DNA of 64,000 nucleotides, from the NCBI RefSeq assembly GCF_014839805.1, contig NC_051126.1, positions 10,052,609 through 10,116,608 on the forward strand. The letters run 5' to 3'. Numbering within the stretch: the first letter of the stretch is position 1; each line of letters opens with the position of its first letter. Source of the DNA: Manduca sexta (Eukaryota > Arthropoda > Insecta > Lepidoptera > Sphingidae). The position numbers and the translations under genes were made by a program. Positions 35,279 to 46,634 of the stretch are shown here, one piece after another. The notes below the pieces were generated by a model. The model was not told where the DNA came from, made no database searches, and saw only the letters and a list, made by a program, of their open reading frames with translations.

Positions 35279-35370
35279 ATTATTTCCATACCAAATTTCA
35301 CCGAAATCTGTTCTATGGTCCACCTGTGAAAATAGACAGTCACTTACACATTTATAAGTATGGATGAATG
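35279..35370 (-). mobile_element. Helitron-related copy, remaining part
   Basis: Continues the interrupted element: CCATACCAAATTTCACCGAA, ATCTGTTCTATGG..., then ACATTTATAAGTATGGATG. This matches the usual order in such copies. Confidence 0.6.
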
Positions 35371-36071
35371 TACTTATATTTAAAACTGTACATGTAACTT
35401 TATTTGTTTTATATACTACACCAACTTTATGCTTTTGAATTTATTTCAAAAAGAGCAACAAATGATATTCTTGCCCGTTCTTCTCTGGTGGAAATTGCTT
35501 TCCGGACTGTTGGTAAAGTATAAATTTGACAGAATCTGAATAATGTTTAACATTTTACAAATTCAAATAAATTATTTCATTTCATTACTACAATAATACA
35601 AATAAACACTAAGTTAATCTAACTAAAGTCATTCGAATTATGTGCTTCGTATAATACACAAAATAGCTCCTTACTTACCCACACTAAAACATTTTCTTAT
35701 TACCAGCACTTTAAAACAATGCAGTCACAAAACACGAACATTGAACGCAATAGGGCCATATAAAGGCAATTTATCCGCCATTATTTTTCACTATATCCGA
35801 GCATATCGCACTATCGGCCCGTAGGGTTGCGCCTATATAAATCGACCGCTGTCCATCGCTCGCCTGCGGCGCTTTTTGATCTGCCGTATTCGCTTAAGTT
35901 ATGTGTCCCTGGTGGGCCCCGGTCTTGTTTCTGTCCTGATACATGGTTATTTACACGTGCAGGACTGTGATGTGTCAATTACGAATGTTAGTTATGTCTA
36001 CGTTTGTAGCTAATACGCCTTTATAAACTATATTATTGACTGACTATATTTGCTTCCTTATATTATTTAAT
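35371..36071. promoter_or_regulatory. Mostly non-coding; TATA-like motif near 35832
   Basis: The patch around 35800-35960 is GC-richer and contains CTATATAAATCGACC. This could be a promoter but no exon is tied to it. Confidence 0.25.
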
Positions 36072-36075
36072 TTAA

Positions 36076-37368
36076 GGTGAGTCGGGGGAAGTGCGCCATA
36101 AAATTTTCATAGCTGGATTCAATGCAAAATAATTTCTTTTTGTGCTGACTTAAGAATATAATTTTATTAATTTAAGAATATTTGGTATTTTGTGATAACA
36201 ACCTATAGCCATTCAAGGAAATTGGACCATAAATTAATAATATTTTGCTCAAAGTAAAAAATGGTAGTAGGCGCACTTGCCTCCGGAAATGGGGTAAGTG
36301 CGCCTGTGTAAAAAAAAACGCCAATATGAAACATTATAAAGAAAATACTCATTTTAGTCCATAGAGAAATAAGTTTTACTCGCAATGCTCTTGGATAATT
36401 TTTAATCACTCAATATTATAACAAACTATGGCTGTCAAATGAAATTCGGGGTAAGTGCGCCATATATATGTAAATCAGGGCTTCAAAACATTTTAGATTT
36501 TTTTTTGCTATATAAGATTTTTGCTATATTAGAGTTTTGTGTGCGGATATGTTGGAATAAAAAAATGGTAGCCCTAATATAAAATCCATTTTATTTCTAA
36601 AAACTAAAATAACATACAAAAATGTAGAAATTAACAATTTCGAATGCGTTATAACTCAATTACTTAGAATTTGGCCTTATGACATTTGATATGTTTTAGC
36701 TGCATTATATCCAGATAACGTGCCTGATCGAACAGTTGGAACCTATTCACGTAAAGTTGCTCTAGACCAAGGTATTTCAGTTTTTCTTTGTAAAAAGAAT
36801 TAACTAATACGCCCTTTTATTTAAGTCGGCTCGAAACAAAATACCTTGAGTACAAAAATTCTGCTGTTAAGTATAACATTTTTATAATAATAATTCATAT
36901 TAGTAAAACTTATTCTCAAAAAGGTTGGTTATATATGGATTAGGGGCAAGTGCGCCATACGACTATTAACTGTGGCGCACTTGCCCTACTCGACAATTTT
37001 AAGTACATTTTTTCGCATTGCTAAAAATCCTTTATTTTAGTATATATAAATAAAATTCAGACAGGAAGTTAAAATAAAAGGTTTAAACTATGTATTCACC
37101 TTACTGGTTTACAGAAATATGTTAAATATCTTGAAATATTTGATGTTATCTTTCACGGGGTCATCTCTGTTTACAGGTCTAAATGACACTTAAAATAAAA
37201 TGGCGAATAAATCGTATTAAAATGAACATAGCCATTTATGTTTTTAGTGGAACTGTATTTCAGTTAGTAGCATCGATATAAGATTGCGGTAATTGTATAA
37301 CATCAATAGTTTTCGATTTATTTAGGGTAGGTGCACTTACCCCGTCGGCGCACTTGCCCCGACTGACC
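36076..37368. mobile_element. TTAA-flanked non-autonomous DNA element, 1.29 kb
   Basis: The ends are inverted repeats: left GGTGAGTCGGGGGAAGTGCG, inverted right GGTCAGTCGGGGCAAGTGCG, 20 of 22 identical. The left flank is TTAA (36072..36075) and the right flank TTAG, a likely eroded TTAA, as for piggyBac- or Kolobok-type elements. Inside are further copies of GGGGYAAGTGCGCC in both orientations at 36271, 36291, 36448, 36942, 36974 and 37330, besides the two terminal ones. They look like multiple transposase-binding sites. No transposase is encoded. The class assignment is inference. Confidence 0.7.
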
Positions 37369-37375
37369 TTAGTAC

Positions 37376-37487
37376 TTTTTGTCTTTATTAATTCTTGAAA
37401 ATACTTTTGAACTGACTTCCTTTTTATTAAGTACCTATTTAATTTAGTTATTTTTGTCTTTATTAATTCTTGAAAATACTTTTAAAC
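37376..37487. repeat. 37-bp direct repeat beside the TTAA element
   Basis: 37376..37412 and 37451..37487 are identical but for one base (TTTTTGTCTTTATTAATTCT then TGAAAATACTTTTRAAC), 75 bp apart and beginning 8 bp beyond the right end of the TTAA element. Confidence 0.8.
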
Positions 37488-37489
37488 AT

Positions 37490-40400
37490 GTCATTTTATT
37501 ACGTTTACATTACTTCAAAACCACTTATCTTCTAAATCACGATTCGGCACATTATTTTCTCTACATTTGACATGTTTCTTGTTATAATACATAAATTGGC
37601 CTCAATATATCAACAAAATAAAGACGTAACGTGTTCGAAACGACTACGTAGGTACAATAATTCAGACAATTGCCGAAATGTAGCTCCGGAATTGGCCATA
37701 AAGATGATTCACCGCCGAGGAATACACCAATAGTTTTGTTGTATTATTGCGCACCGTTGTTTAGCTGATATACGTTTGTAGCAAAGCATTTTACATGTCT
37801 AAAGAATGCATTTACATAATATTTTAGCGTTGAAATAATACACACATACCTATCTTTCCTGAGATCTATTGTGTATAGTTGGAATATTATAGAAATTATT
37901 TTTTGTCATGGGGAAATCGTCTTAAGGAGAAATAAAAAAATATAATTCTACAAAAATTACCTATGTATGGTCCAGCCTATATTTAGTGGGATCTATATAT
38001 CAAATTTATATAAATTAAAACTGGGATCTTCAGAGATCGAGTAGCTCTTGGGTCATAATATGAAAATGATAATGATATACGAAAATTGCTTCTCACAAAA
38101 ATTACAATTCTCTGAACATACAATAATTAAATCGACACAAAGGTTATGAGAAAATAACAGATAAAGATATCATCAAGAGATTACTCAAATTCTTTTTAAA
38201 TAATTTCTTTAAAAAATATTTAGTATTGAAGGTGTGTCAATGAACTATGTTAATGAAATTTAATATTTATCTTTATTGGTTCAGTATTTTAACCAATTGC
38301 ATTTAATAATGCGATAGGCGTTAAAGCAGAATTTAACTATAAGTCTACAAAGTCAACAAATGGTAAAGAAATAATATCAAATGACCATTTGCTCGTTTGA
38401 TGGCTTTTACAAAAAAAATCTTCCATGCCCCCCGTAAGTCGAAGTCACTTACTATGCTGTCCAGATAAACTACCACAATTAAGTATTCTTTTTTCAAAAG
38501 TAGATAAATTATCGACCATCTTTCAATTGTTACAAGGGTCCCCTGCAAACAGTATCGCGGGTACAACATAATGTAACAAAATAATAAAGTACAAAAATCG
38601 AGAACATGAAGATAAAACAATGTTCTACAAATGCAACAAACAAAACAAGTATGGATCAAAGGTCCGATGATAAAACCCATGTATTAATTTGCTAGTTTAT
38701 TTTACTGTGATATAATGTAGCCTTATAGACAATAGCCATGGCTTATTTTTTTAAATAATCCCTGGGCATACAAAATAAGCTATTTCAACTAAGAATTCTT
38801 ACGTTGACAATACGTAAACTAGCTTTTGCTCATGGTTCTGCGTGTATATCTTCTTTTGAATAATTACTACTAGAGGAACTGCATTTGTGTGAGAAAAATA
38901 ACATGATTCACCTGCTTAAAACTTTTCCCAAGTATAAAGTCATATAGAACTGTCACTCCATACTTGCAAGGACGAACAAAATAACAAACACTTCGTAATT
39001 TACAATATTACCATGTATTAAATAACCTCACCTTTACCCATGAAGGGTTAGACAAAATCGTAACTAGTATAATACAATATTTACAAGGATATTAATATAA
39101 TATTATGTTCTTTAATCCACACCATAAAGAAACAAGTAGAAATCAATATTGGCAAAATATATTTTTTTATATTTATGACTGAATAACATTGTATTTTTTT
39201 ATATTAACATAATCCGCAAATAAAATATCTATGTCACTGTAAATTTAATTTAGTTAAAAAAAATACACACATTTCCTTAATTTGCATAACATGTTTCATA
39301 TTATTCCGAGAAATGTGGTTCATGACATTAATTATAGTTCATTGATATCTATTGCTGTATATGTACGTAAAAATATATAAGAACTACAAAGCGTAACGAC
39401 AAAGAAAAATGGCTCACACAACCCATCGGTCTTTGTGATGTGAGGTTATCTACCAACAGGGCCTAATAAATTATTGAAGTAAAATATTTTTAATGTAACC
39501 GCCTCTGATAATGTGTTTATTGAATATTAACGCTTCCGACGCAATTATAATTTAGGTTGGGCCATTATGTTAGCTCGCTCGAGACGCTCTGATTCCGTTT
39601 AAAATTGATTAATGATAAAAGTTGAAATGGAAGAAATTTAAAGATTGTGCCCACGTTCTTTAAAACGTTATATATTATATACAGTCATTCGCTTTTCATG
39701 GTAGAACAAATGATATTCATTGTACTACATGTCACTTAGCAAATCAGTTTATCTTTAATGTATATTCTTTAACTTTTAAGTATAAAAGTACTTTACAATA
39801 ATGCATTATAATTTGCTGCAACAACATTGCAAAAGACTCAAAACATTACTATAACACTGGCCGAAAAACAAGCGAAAAAATAATTTAAATAAAGAATGGA
39901 AATGGCATTTCAGGGCGGGAATATATACGACGCTCAGTGTTGCCAAGCGAATAAAAATAAATCAAGTGTGATTTATTCTAGCAACGAAGTCGCATGCTAT
40001 GTTTCAGGCCAGTGCAGTTTGGTCTGCATGACGGTTCTCTTAAATTTTTACATACAATTTTAAATTCCAAGACGTGTTTAGTATAAAAGAATAACTTGGT
40101 TAAATTAACTTTTTAAAGAATGGCGTTACGTATTAAATAATAACCATGAAAGGAATAGTGAAGGTATCGGATGTATATCAAAATTAAATTCAAATCGCGC
40201 AACATCCTCACGCCCTCCGGAAATTGAAGTTTGGGACCGGCTTTGACCCCAGGTTGTCAAAGTCATAGCTGTCATAACCCCTTCAACGAGATGCCGCACT
40301 TTATCCCTTACTAGTGCCGAATTTATATAATCCATTTCGTAAAAATAATACAATTCCAGTGTCATGTTGTTTTATTGGTGTCGTTTATCTAATCATTTCG

Positions 40401-41385
40401 GAATAAAGTTATAATAATGAATCAAAGCAAATGTTAATTACTTTTCTAAAGAAATGTAGATGAATACGACTATTTTAACCATTTAAAAATATCAGAATCT
40501 TACACGTGTACTTGATATTTACAGATTTTATTTATTTATTTGGGAAACATATTTTAGTTCTTAAAGGCAAAGTTCTTTCTTACAAGTCATATAAATAAAG
40601 TTTCCTCTTATAGCAAACTAATAAAAATTAAACAGTACATTGCCAAATGATCTCAGTTGAGATTGGCCGCCATGGCCGAAATTTAACTAAGAAGTAATCA
40701 ACATCGAAAAATCAATGTCATAGTTTCCTATGCCAGGACGAAGGCGCTTACCTCGGCAATTCTTTTCCCTTCTATCGCTGTGCTGTATTGCTATTGCTAT
40801 AATCTATTTACTTTCAAAATGTTCTCGAGTGGTCTCACAATATTGTAACCAAAATAGAAACTTTAAAATCAATTCATGACCCCTCAGGTCAATCTGTGCC
40901 GAGATCAACGAGATATCGCTAAGCGGAGCGCAGTTTCGAGTTGGAAATGTACCATAAAGGCCCATCAAAGCACAACAACGATATTACCAATAAATTCTTT
41001 ACTATATTTCCCGGTACCAATAGATAACGTCCTATGATGTAGTCTTGGAACTCATGCGCCTCTTCCTTGTGCTCTATTGTATTAACAAGGCTTATTAGTT
41101 TAAAAATACTCGTTAGAGTATATTTGTGCAGATTTTTTATATAAATTCATGATAAGGCTCCTAATCTTGTCATGATTTTTTGCCGCTGGATGGTAAATGA
41201 TACGATGAGGTTATATTGTTAGGATAATTAGGATGTTTTATCAAACATATAGATGTATTTGTAACGTTATTCGGTTAACTAGCGATTAAATAAATAAAAC
41301 GTATAAGAAAATTATATCTTAATTTTGGTGCGTCTACTAAATTTCCTTGATGTGAGACCGACCACCGTACACAAGGTATTAAAAC
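37490..41385. other. 3.9 kb AT-rich non-coding stretch
   Basis: No supported gene. Hydrophobic minus-strand frame 38345..38680 and the minus-strand frame 40126..40365 (MTLELYYFYEMDY...) are the only ATG-started frames of note; neither has recognisable homology or convincing exon boundaries. On the minus strand a strong donor (GCCGAG|GTAAGCG) stands at about 40753. Confidence 0.45.
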
Positions 41386-41387
41386 CC

Positions 41388-41540
41388 ATCATAGTGGCCC
41401 ACGTAAGTATGTCGCGTTCCGGGATCAGCCTGTGTAAATCCGGTTCCAACAGGCCGACATAAGTGTGTCGACTATCCCTAGGGTTAATCATCCCTTACAA
41501 TCAGGCGCCACTGCACCTGATGATTAAACCGTGGCCGTAT
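41388..41540 (+). repeat. Interspersed repeat (family 4), second copy
   Basis: Shares AGTGGCCCACGTAAGT, GTCGCG, CAGCCTGTGTA, GGTTCCAACAGG and GTGTCGACT with 12577..12700. The downstream third differs. Confidence 0.65.
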
Positions 41541-42861
41541 AAGAAAATATTACTACACCTGTAAACTAGAGAAAATAAGAACATCCATACAAACGTCCAC
41601 AGTCTATCTAACCTCCTAAAGGGGTGAATATCCAATAATTCTTTCTTAATGTTTATCTGTCTTGTATAATAAAACTTTTGTTTAATATTTTACAATTCTA
41701 GACGAACGAGCTTTACATGCGTCTGTCAAATAATGTTTCAAATATTAAGATTTAGAACGTTTACTTTCTCATCACCCTCATCTAAAAATAAATAGTAAAG
41801 CCAGTTCCATATAAAGTGACCGGCACTCTTGTAATGAAGACATACTGTAGCGAGACACGCCTCCCCTGAACGGATAATTGAGTCATTATAGGTGCGCGCG
41901 CGCATGCCCCGCTCTCCTGCTATCTCGATCGGACGATACGGCTATCGGTCCTCCTTCACTATGTACTTACCTGGCTAACTTTATAGGATTTGTTGAAAAA
42001 TGTAATTATATTTTGATTATTGACTTTTATCTGTTTTGAACACATCTTCCTAAATAAAATATGTGCTTTTCTGAACAGGATAACGGAGCTGCCGTTTGGT
42101 AATAGTTCATCAGTTGTACCAAATATTCATTTTATTTCTCAGTGTAAAGTACTTAAATCGACTCCAGTGTTTTTTTTTCCAATTTTGTAAGTACATATAT
42201 CAAGGCGATCCGCATGGTATTTACTACATTTAAAAAATAAAACCTTTATGATGTGTATCTACGATGTTTGCAAGCAATTATATGCATTGTATGACGAAGT
42301 TTTAGACGATGTAATAAGAGTATCGTACCCTCACTATATCGACGGCAGGCTAAATGACTTAAGAGATTTCTTTGGGACTTGAAGTTTTATACATAATCGG
42401 AATCAACACATTACATTGCATTTCATTTTTCAACGTTTCTTAAGGGTAATTTCAATTATTCTAAAATAAATTGCACCTAAGTCAATTAGCGAGCCAACCA
42501 TCGTATTGGTTAAAAGCTCAGTTGAAACCAAATCCTAATTACTTTCGGTGTTAACTTGATTTTTATTGTACTAACACTAAAATCTAAAATGGATTGATTT
42601 TCACATGACAACTATTTTAATACATCTTATCATCTTACTGGCACGCGTTCTACATTGATATGACATACGTCCATATTGATATACGTCAACAGTGCAACTC
42701 AATGGGTTTCAAAGTGCTTGATCTTCATTACAGATTATACTAGTGGACGTATACTAAATAATAAAATATTCTGCAAAAATAATACACTCACAAAAGGAAT
42801 AGAAGCTAAGCTCAGACAACTCAATAGCTTTAAGAATATTTCGTATAACCGACGACTTATT
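41541..42861. promoter_or_regulatory. Upstream region of the V-ATPase subunit e gene
   Basis: No other gene. A GC-rich spot with a GCGCGCGCGCATGC run lies at 41892-41910, next to a TGAGTCAT (AP-1-like) site at 41880. A possible splice acceptor (GATCTTCATTACAG) at about 42735 would allow a 5' UTR intron upstream of the coding start. The true start site cannot be fixed from sequence. Confidence 0.3.
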
Positions 42862-45494
42862 ATGTTTGGTGGTGACGATGGTGTTTTTAGTTTTGCTGGT
42901 AGTGGTAGTGGAGACGGTGATACCGACCCAGACTCGATGCTGGAGACTTTTTATACGCCTATATACGTCCTAACTGCAGTCTTCGGGGCCATTTTCGTTA
43001 TCGGACCTATATTCGCACGGAAGGCAAAAAATAAAGAGTACTTAGTTTTTCATAATTAATTTAGTTTTATTATCATATCGTCACGGTAAGATAACTGCAT
43101 CGCATTTGATGGTAAGTGGAGTGGCTTCCAGATGCCTCAACTGATAAGCCTCATAGCCTGCCAGGACAACAAAAAGTCTGCTTTAGGGTTGCTACTTTTG
43201 CTTTTTCATTTTAAAGTTAGCGTAATCAGTACCAGAAATTAGTTCCATATTTTACCACAAAATAGCGAGGTTTTTTATTTTTCTGGTCAATATATACTTT
43301 TCCAGTCGTCACGCTTACGCCAGTCTAATCAGTTTAGTGTTTAATGTAGTTTAATGATATCTGTCAAATTAATTCAGATATTTCCCAATTTAAGCAATGA
43401 GCGCAACTAAAACCTATTAGATAGTAGAAATGCGGGCTTTACATTTGTGCTCTATAAAACAAAAATTGTAAAATATTTAGATTATTTATTTTTTTAAATA
43501 GAGTCCTCAGCTCCGCCCACTTCTTGCTTCAATCTACTGCTGATTTTGCATAATGTAGGCATTATAAAGAGTGAAAACCCATAAAACCATAATATCTGTT
43601 CTCTATGCATCAGTATAATCAAATAGATCATACATAAATAAGACTATAATATTTTATTTCTCATATTCCAGTGTTGTCATTACCAGTATTATGATTGGAG
43701 CATTTTCAATGTGGTTATTGTAAGTATGTGAAACTTCCATAAATTATTTAGTGACGTTCCGGATATCCGTATCCGATCCATATCCGCGGATATCGCAGGG
43801 AGAAGAAAGATCCGTTTCTTTAACTTTTTCGGCGGATCTTTAACAGATCTTTTACTTTATTCATTTTCAATACAAACCACACACACCAAATATCCGTATT
43901 CAGATCCGTATCCGCCTGTGTACTTTGTTAAAGATCCGGCACATCACTAAATTTATTATTTAGATTATATTACGCAAGCCCATAATTACAAGAGGTGCAA
44001 AACGCTTTTACTTTTTAATCTAAGCCGGTAATAGTGGCGAAGGGTGAAGTTTTCCGAAAGGTAAGCCGACACAACATAGGTACTGTTAGGCATAAATGCG
44101 GACTACAAATTATTCTAATGATGATTATAAAAGGGAAGCCGGTACCTACCGGTGAAGAGTCCATATAACCGATTACTGATACCTATCAGTAATCGGTTAT
44201 ATGGACTCTTCACCACTGGCCGGTAATCAAGCTGCTTATAAAAATGATTCAAATTTGTCAACTTATTTGAACAATTAAACTATACTTCTTCTTCATTCTG
44301 TTTTCTTAAATATAAAGAAACCTATTTTAATATTTTTATGTTTTACTTAGGATTTGTGTAAAATTTAAGCTATAAATTTATATAAATAAATTTATATATA
44401 TTCGATTAAGAATAAAAAATTTAATTACCTATGGAATAGAGCTGTATTTAATTCAACAAGTTGCTTGGCAAATTTTGTGTAAGCTGTTTATTTTTTAGAA
44501 AATACAATAAAAGTAATATATATTTTCATTGCAGCTGGGTGACTGTGTACATTGCGCAGATGAATCCGCTGATGGGGCCTCGGCTTGCAAACACCACTCT
44601 GGCGTGGATGGCATACGCTTGGGTAATTTGTTTTTTAGATGTAACACAATTTGGCAAGTATAAATAATTTCTTAAATCATCATCATTAACCCTGTATTAT
44701 ATACCGTCCCACTGCTGGCCACGGGCCTCCTCTACTACTGAGGGAGTAGGCCTTAGTCCACCACGCTGGCCTAGTACAGATTGGTTTACCAACACTCAGT
44801 CTAGAGAACTTCCCAGGTATGCAGGTTTCCTCACGATGTTTTCCTTCCCCGTTAAAGCAAGCGTTAATTGACAAAGTTTACACACATAATTTTGTTTTTT
44901 TTTGAAATTTCAGAGTTGTGTGCGCTTGGGTTTTGAATCTGCGGACATTCGCCTCGACAGTCTGTTCCACACCCAACTAGGCTATCACCGCTTTTTTTAT
45001 TTATTAAATATCTCAAATTAATTTCACTCAAAGATATTTAACTTTTCAAATACAATATTTCTTCAGGACAGGAGAAGGCAATACTCTAATCTCTTTTCAC
45101 ATGTCATTTCGCATCTATAGTTTCGGAAATCCATTCGTAACATTATTATATGATTATACAAGGTGATGCTCGCGGCTTTGCTTGTGTGAAAAGCCTTTCC
45201 TGCTAAAAAATCATTTTTAGACTATAATTAGGATCACCTAAATCACTGTAGGGATCTATCTGTAAGCTGATAGAGCCGTTAATTAAAAAAAATATACCTA
45301 ATATTTAACTTCGACACTAATGGTACTACGACACTTTTGGTGTGCTTGCTTATGTTCACATAATGTTTAGAAGTGGCAGTAAAATACTATATTGTGTTTT
45401 ATATTGTTAAACTAGACACTTGTTGTGACATAATAAAAATAATATCTACGTTATATTCCAGGGCAATCCAGCAAAAGGCGAAGATGGGTACTGA
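42862..45494 (+). CDS. VhaM9.7: V-type H+-ATPase subunit e, four spliced exons
   Basis: A small membrane subunit of the V0 sector of the proton pump that acidifies endosomes, lysosomes and insect epithelial apical membranes. Coding exons are 42862..43037, 43672..43719, 44535..44622 and 45462..45494, 345 nt in all: 114 codons plus TGA. Boundaries follow the GT-AG rule (GA|GTACTT, TT|GTAAGTA, GG|GTAATTT; acceptors ATTCCAG, CATTGCAG, ATTCCAG) and the phases match. Helix 1 is about residues 34-52 (IYVLTAVFGAIFVIGPIF), helix 2 about 60-83 (VVITSIMIGAFSMWLFWVTV), followed by the family signature IAQMNPLMGPRL and an NTT glycosylation sequon at residue 94, matching the position of NET in mammalian subunit e. 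The C-terminus is WGNPAKGEDGY. The family is usually 80-90 residues; starting at the internal ATG 42937 would give 89. I prefer 42862 because the extra Gly/Asp/Ser codons are strongly coding-like (GNN-rich), but this start is uncertain. Confidence 0.85.
43060..43155 (+). repeat. Small repeat fragment in intron 1
   Basis: CATTTGATGGTAAGTGGAGT with GGCTTCCAGATGCC resembles the 5' part of lepidopteran retroelement tails (compare TTTGATGGTAAGCGAAGC at about 61018). Too short to classify. Confidence 0.3.
43749..43949. mobile_element. hAT-type MITE in intron 2
   Basis: The ends are inverted: left TAGTGACGTTCCGGATAT, inverted right TAGTGATGTGCCGGATCT. The flanking 8-bp direct repeats are AAATTATT (43741..43748) and AATTTATT (43950..43957), 7 of 8 identical, the target length of hAT elements. 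The interior has repeated ATCCG/GATATCC motifs and no reading frame. Confidence 0.75.
44033..44218. mobile_element. Small DNA element with 9-bp target duplication
   Basis: Enclosed by perfect 9-bp direct repeats GCCGGTAAT (44024..44032 and 44219..44227). The ends are inverted: AGTGGCGAAGGGT and, on the other strand, CAGTGGTGAAGAGT. Interior blocks (CGACACAACATA, GCATAAATGCGG, AAGGGAAGCCG, then TATATGGACTCTTC at the end) match the tandem-unit element at 62375..62753. Non-autonomous and intronic in the V-ATPase gene. Confidence 0.8.
44151..44214. repeat. Perfect 64-bp palindrome
   Basis: Two 31-nt arms, 44151..44181 and 44184..44214, are exact reverse complements around the dinucleotide CC. 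The arm begins GGTGAAGAGTCCATATAACC and ends TACTGATA. It makes up the 3' end of the element at 44033..44218. Immediately upstream a second, 14-bp palindrome (CCGGTA-CC-TACCGG, 44139..44152) has the same CC centre. Confidence 0.95.
44676..44995 (-). repeat. tRNA-derived SINE (family 2), antisense in intron 3
   Basis: The reverse complement reads from the head (A-box-like TAGCCTAGTTGGGTGTGGAA), through GTCCGCAGATTCAAAACCCA (B box region) to CCAGCAGTGGGACGGTATAT and a TAATGATGATGA tail. Complete and relatively well preserved. It lies antisense to the V-ATPase gene. Confidence 0.8.
45165..45270 (-). repeat. Helitron-related fragment in intron 3
   Basis: GCTCGCGGCTTTGCTTGTG with GAAAAGCCTTTCC is the inverse of the Helitron 3' hairpin end; the body is decayed. 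Confidence 0.4.
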
Positions 45495-45602
45495 ATGAAG
45501 ACATTTAAACATTGCTGAGGCGATTTGATTTGTACTCATTAATTTAGTAACGTGTGTAATGGCGATTTGATTTCTATTTTATTAATTAGTAGCGTATTTA
45601 AT

Positions 45603-45608
45603 AATAAA
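45603..45608 (+). terminator. Polyadenylation signal of the V-ATPase gene (candidate)
   Basis: AATAAA 109 nt after the stop codon, the first canonical poly(A) hexamer after the coding sequence, giving a short 3' UTR. Confidence 0.55.
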
Positions 45609-45619
45609 ATTAACAAAAT

Positions 45620-46630
45620 ATCTGTTTTATTAATTTAGCCTCAACCATATGAGTAATCTATGTTCAATCTAAAAGATTGCGAGCGCCGACAGCGCTCACC
45701 CATAAGTCCAGTGTGTTTGTATAAACCGGTCCTTGCTAGGCTAACAAACGTAGGATCATGTAAAAAAAATTCAATTGCAACTTTGGTTCTATTATGAATA
45801 TAGGCAACAATAGGTATGCACAAATGTTAGATAAATAGAATATAGCATAAATGTTGCCAATAAACCCTTGGTGTCGATTCTATCGATAAAACGATTCTGG
45901 ATTCTTTAATAATATTTTACTATTGAAAATAAAACGATCCAAAATTAAATTCGCAAATCGCCAACGTCTTTACGCTAAAACAAGTTTATAAGTTAGACTG
46001 TTAAAGTTCCATAAAAAGCTTCTTCCGAATTTATAATAGTTCATTATTATATGTGAAAACTAAATATATTTTAAAGCCAATCAGTATGTTATAAAATTAC
46101 ATTTCAACATATTGTAAAACGCTCTTTTTACAGTAAACATTATATTAGCAAAATAATTACAGAATACAATTTTAGACATTCTTTTGACAACGTCCAGCCA
46201 GAGAGAATAATAATAGAATAGTCGCCGCGTGACATATCTTCTCTTCTGCCAGCCAGACCGCGGAGCCGAATATTTCCGGAAACGCCCGATGTCATCGGTT
46301 AGGATAACGCCACGTAACAATATACTCTAACCAACGCACCGACTCAACATCATTCCATCTCAAGAGCGAAAATATTCACGCAACAACAAAACAAATTGCT
46401 ACATAAACCCCAAAATTCTTCCACGCATGCACTCAATAAAGGGAATGCAATCAAAAGGCCAACAGAACGAGCGGTAATCGCGTACGCCCCCAAACAAATC
46501 CGACGATATCGCGAAAGATCAAAATAACATTTGTACCGAAATCATTTATCAGCACTGATTCTCTTTCCATTTGGCATCCCCCGGCCCACACCACGGCTAT
46601 ATTGCCCTACGACTGTTGTGGTGCGGACAT
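45620..46630. other. Non-coding downstream of the V-ATPase gene
   Basis: Nothing supported. The GC-richer block at about 46180-46310 contains a chance minus-strand frame. Confidence 0.5.
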
Positions 46631-46634
46631 GTTA

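Noticed and set aside
34868..35370. A single large unknown element
   Set aside because: The matching 15-bp flanks show it is one Helitron copy interrupted by a separate insertion.
38345..38680. 111-codon hydrophobic frame, minus strand
   Set aside because: Hydrophobicity follows from T-rich codons in AT-rich DNA; no conserved motif.
40126..40365. 79-codon ATG-started frame, minus strand
   Set aside because: Plausible-looking peptide but no splice sites, promoter or homology; kept only as a note.
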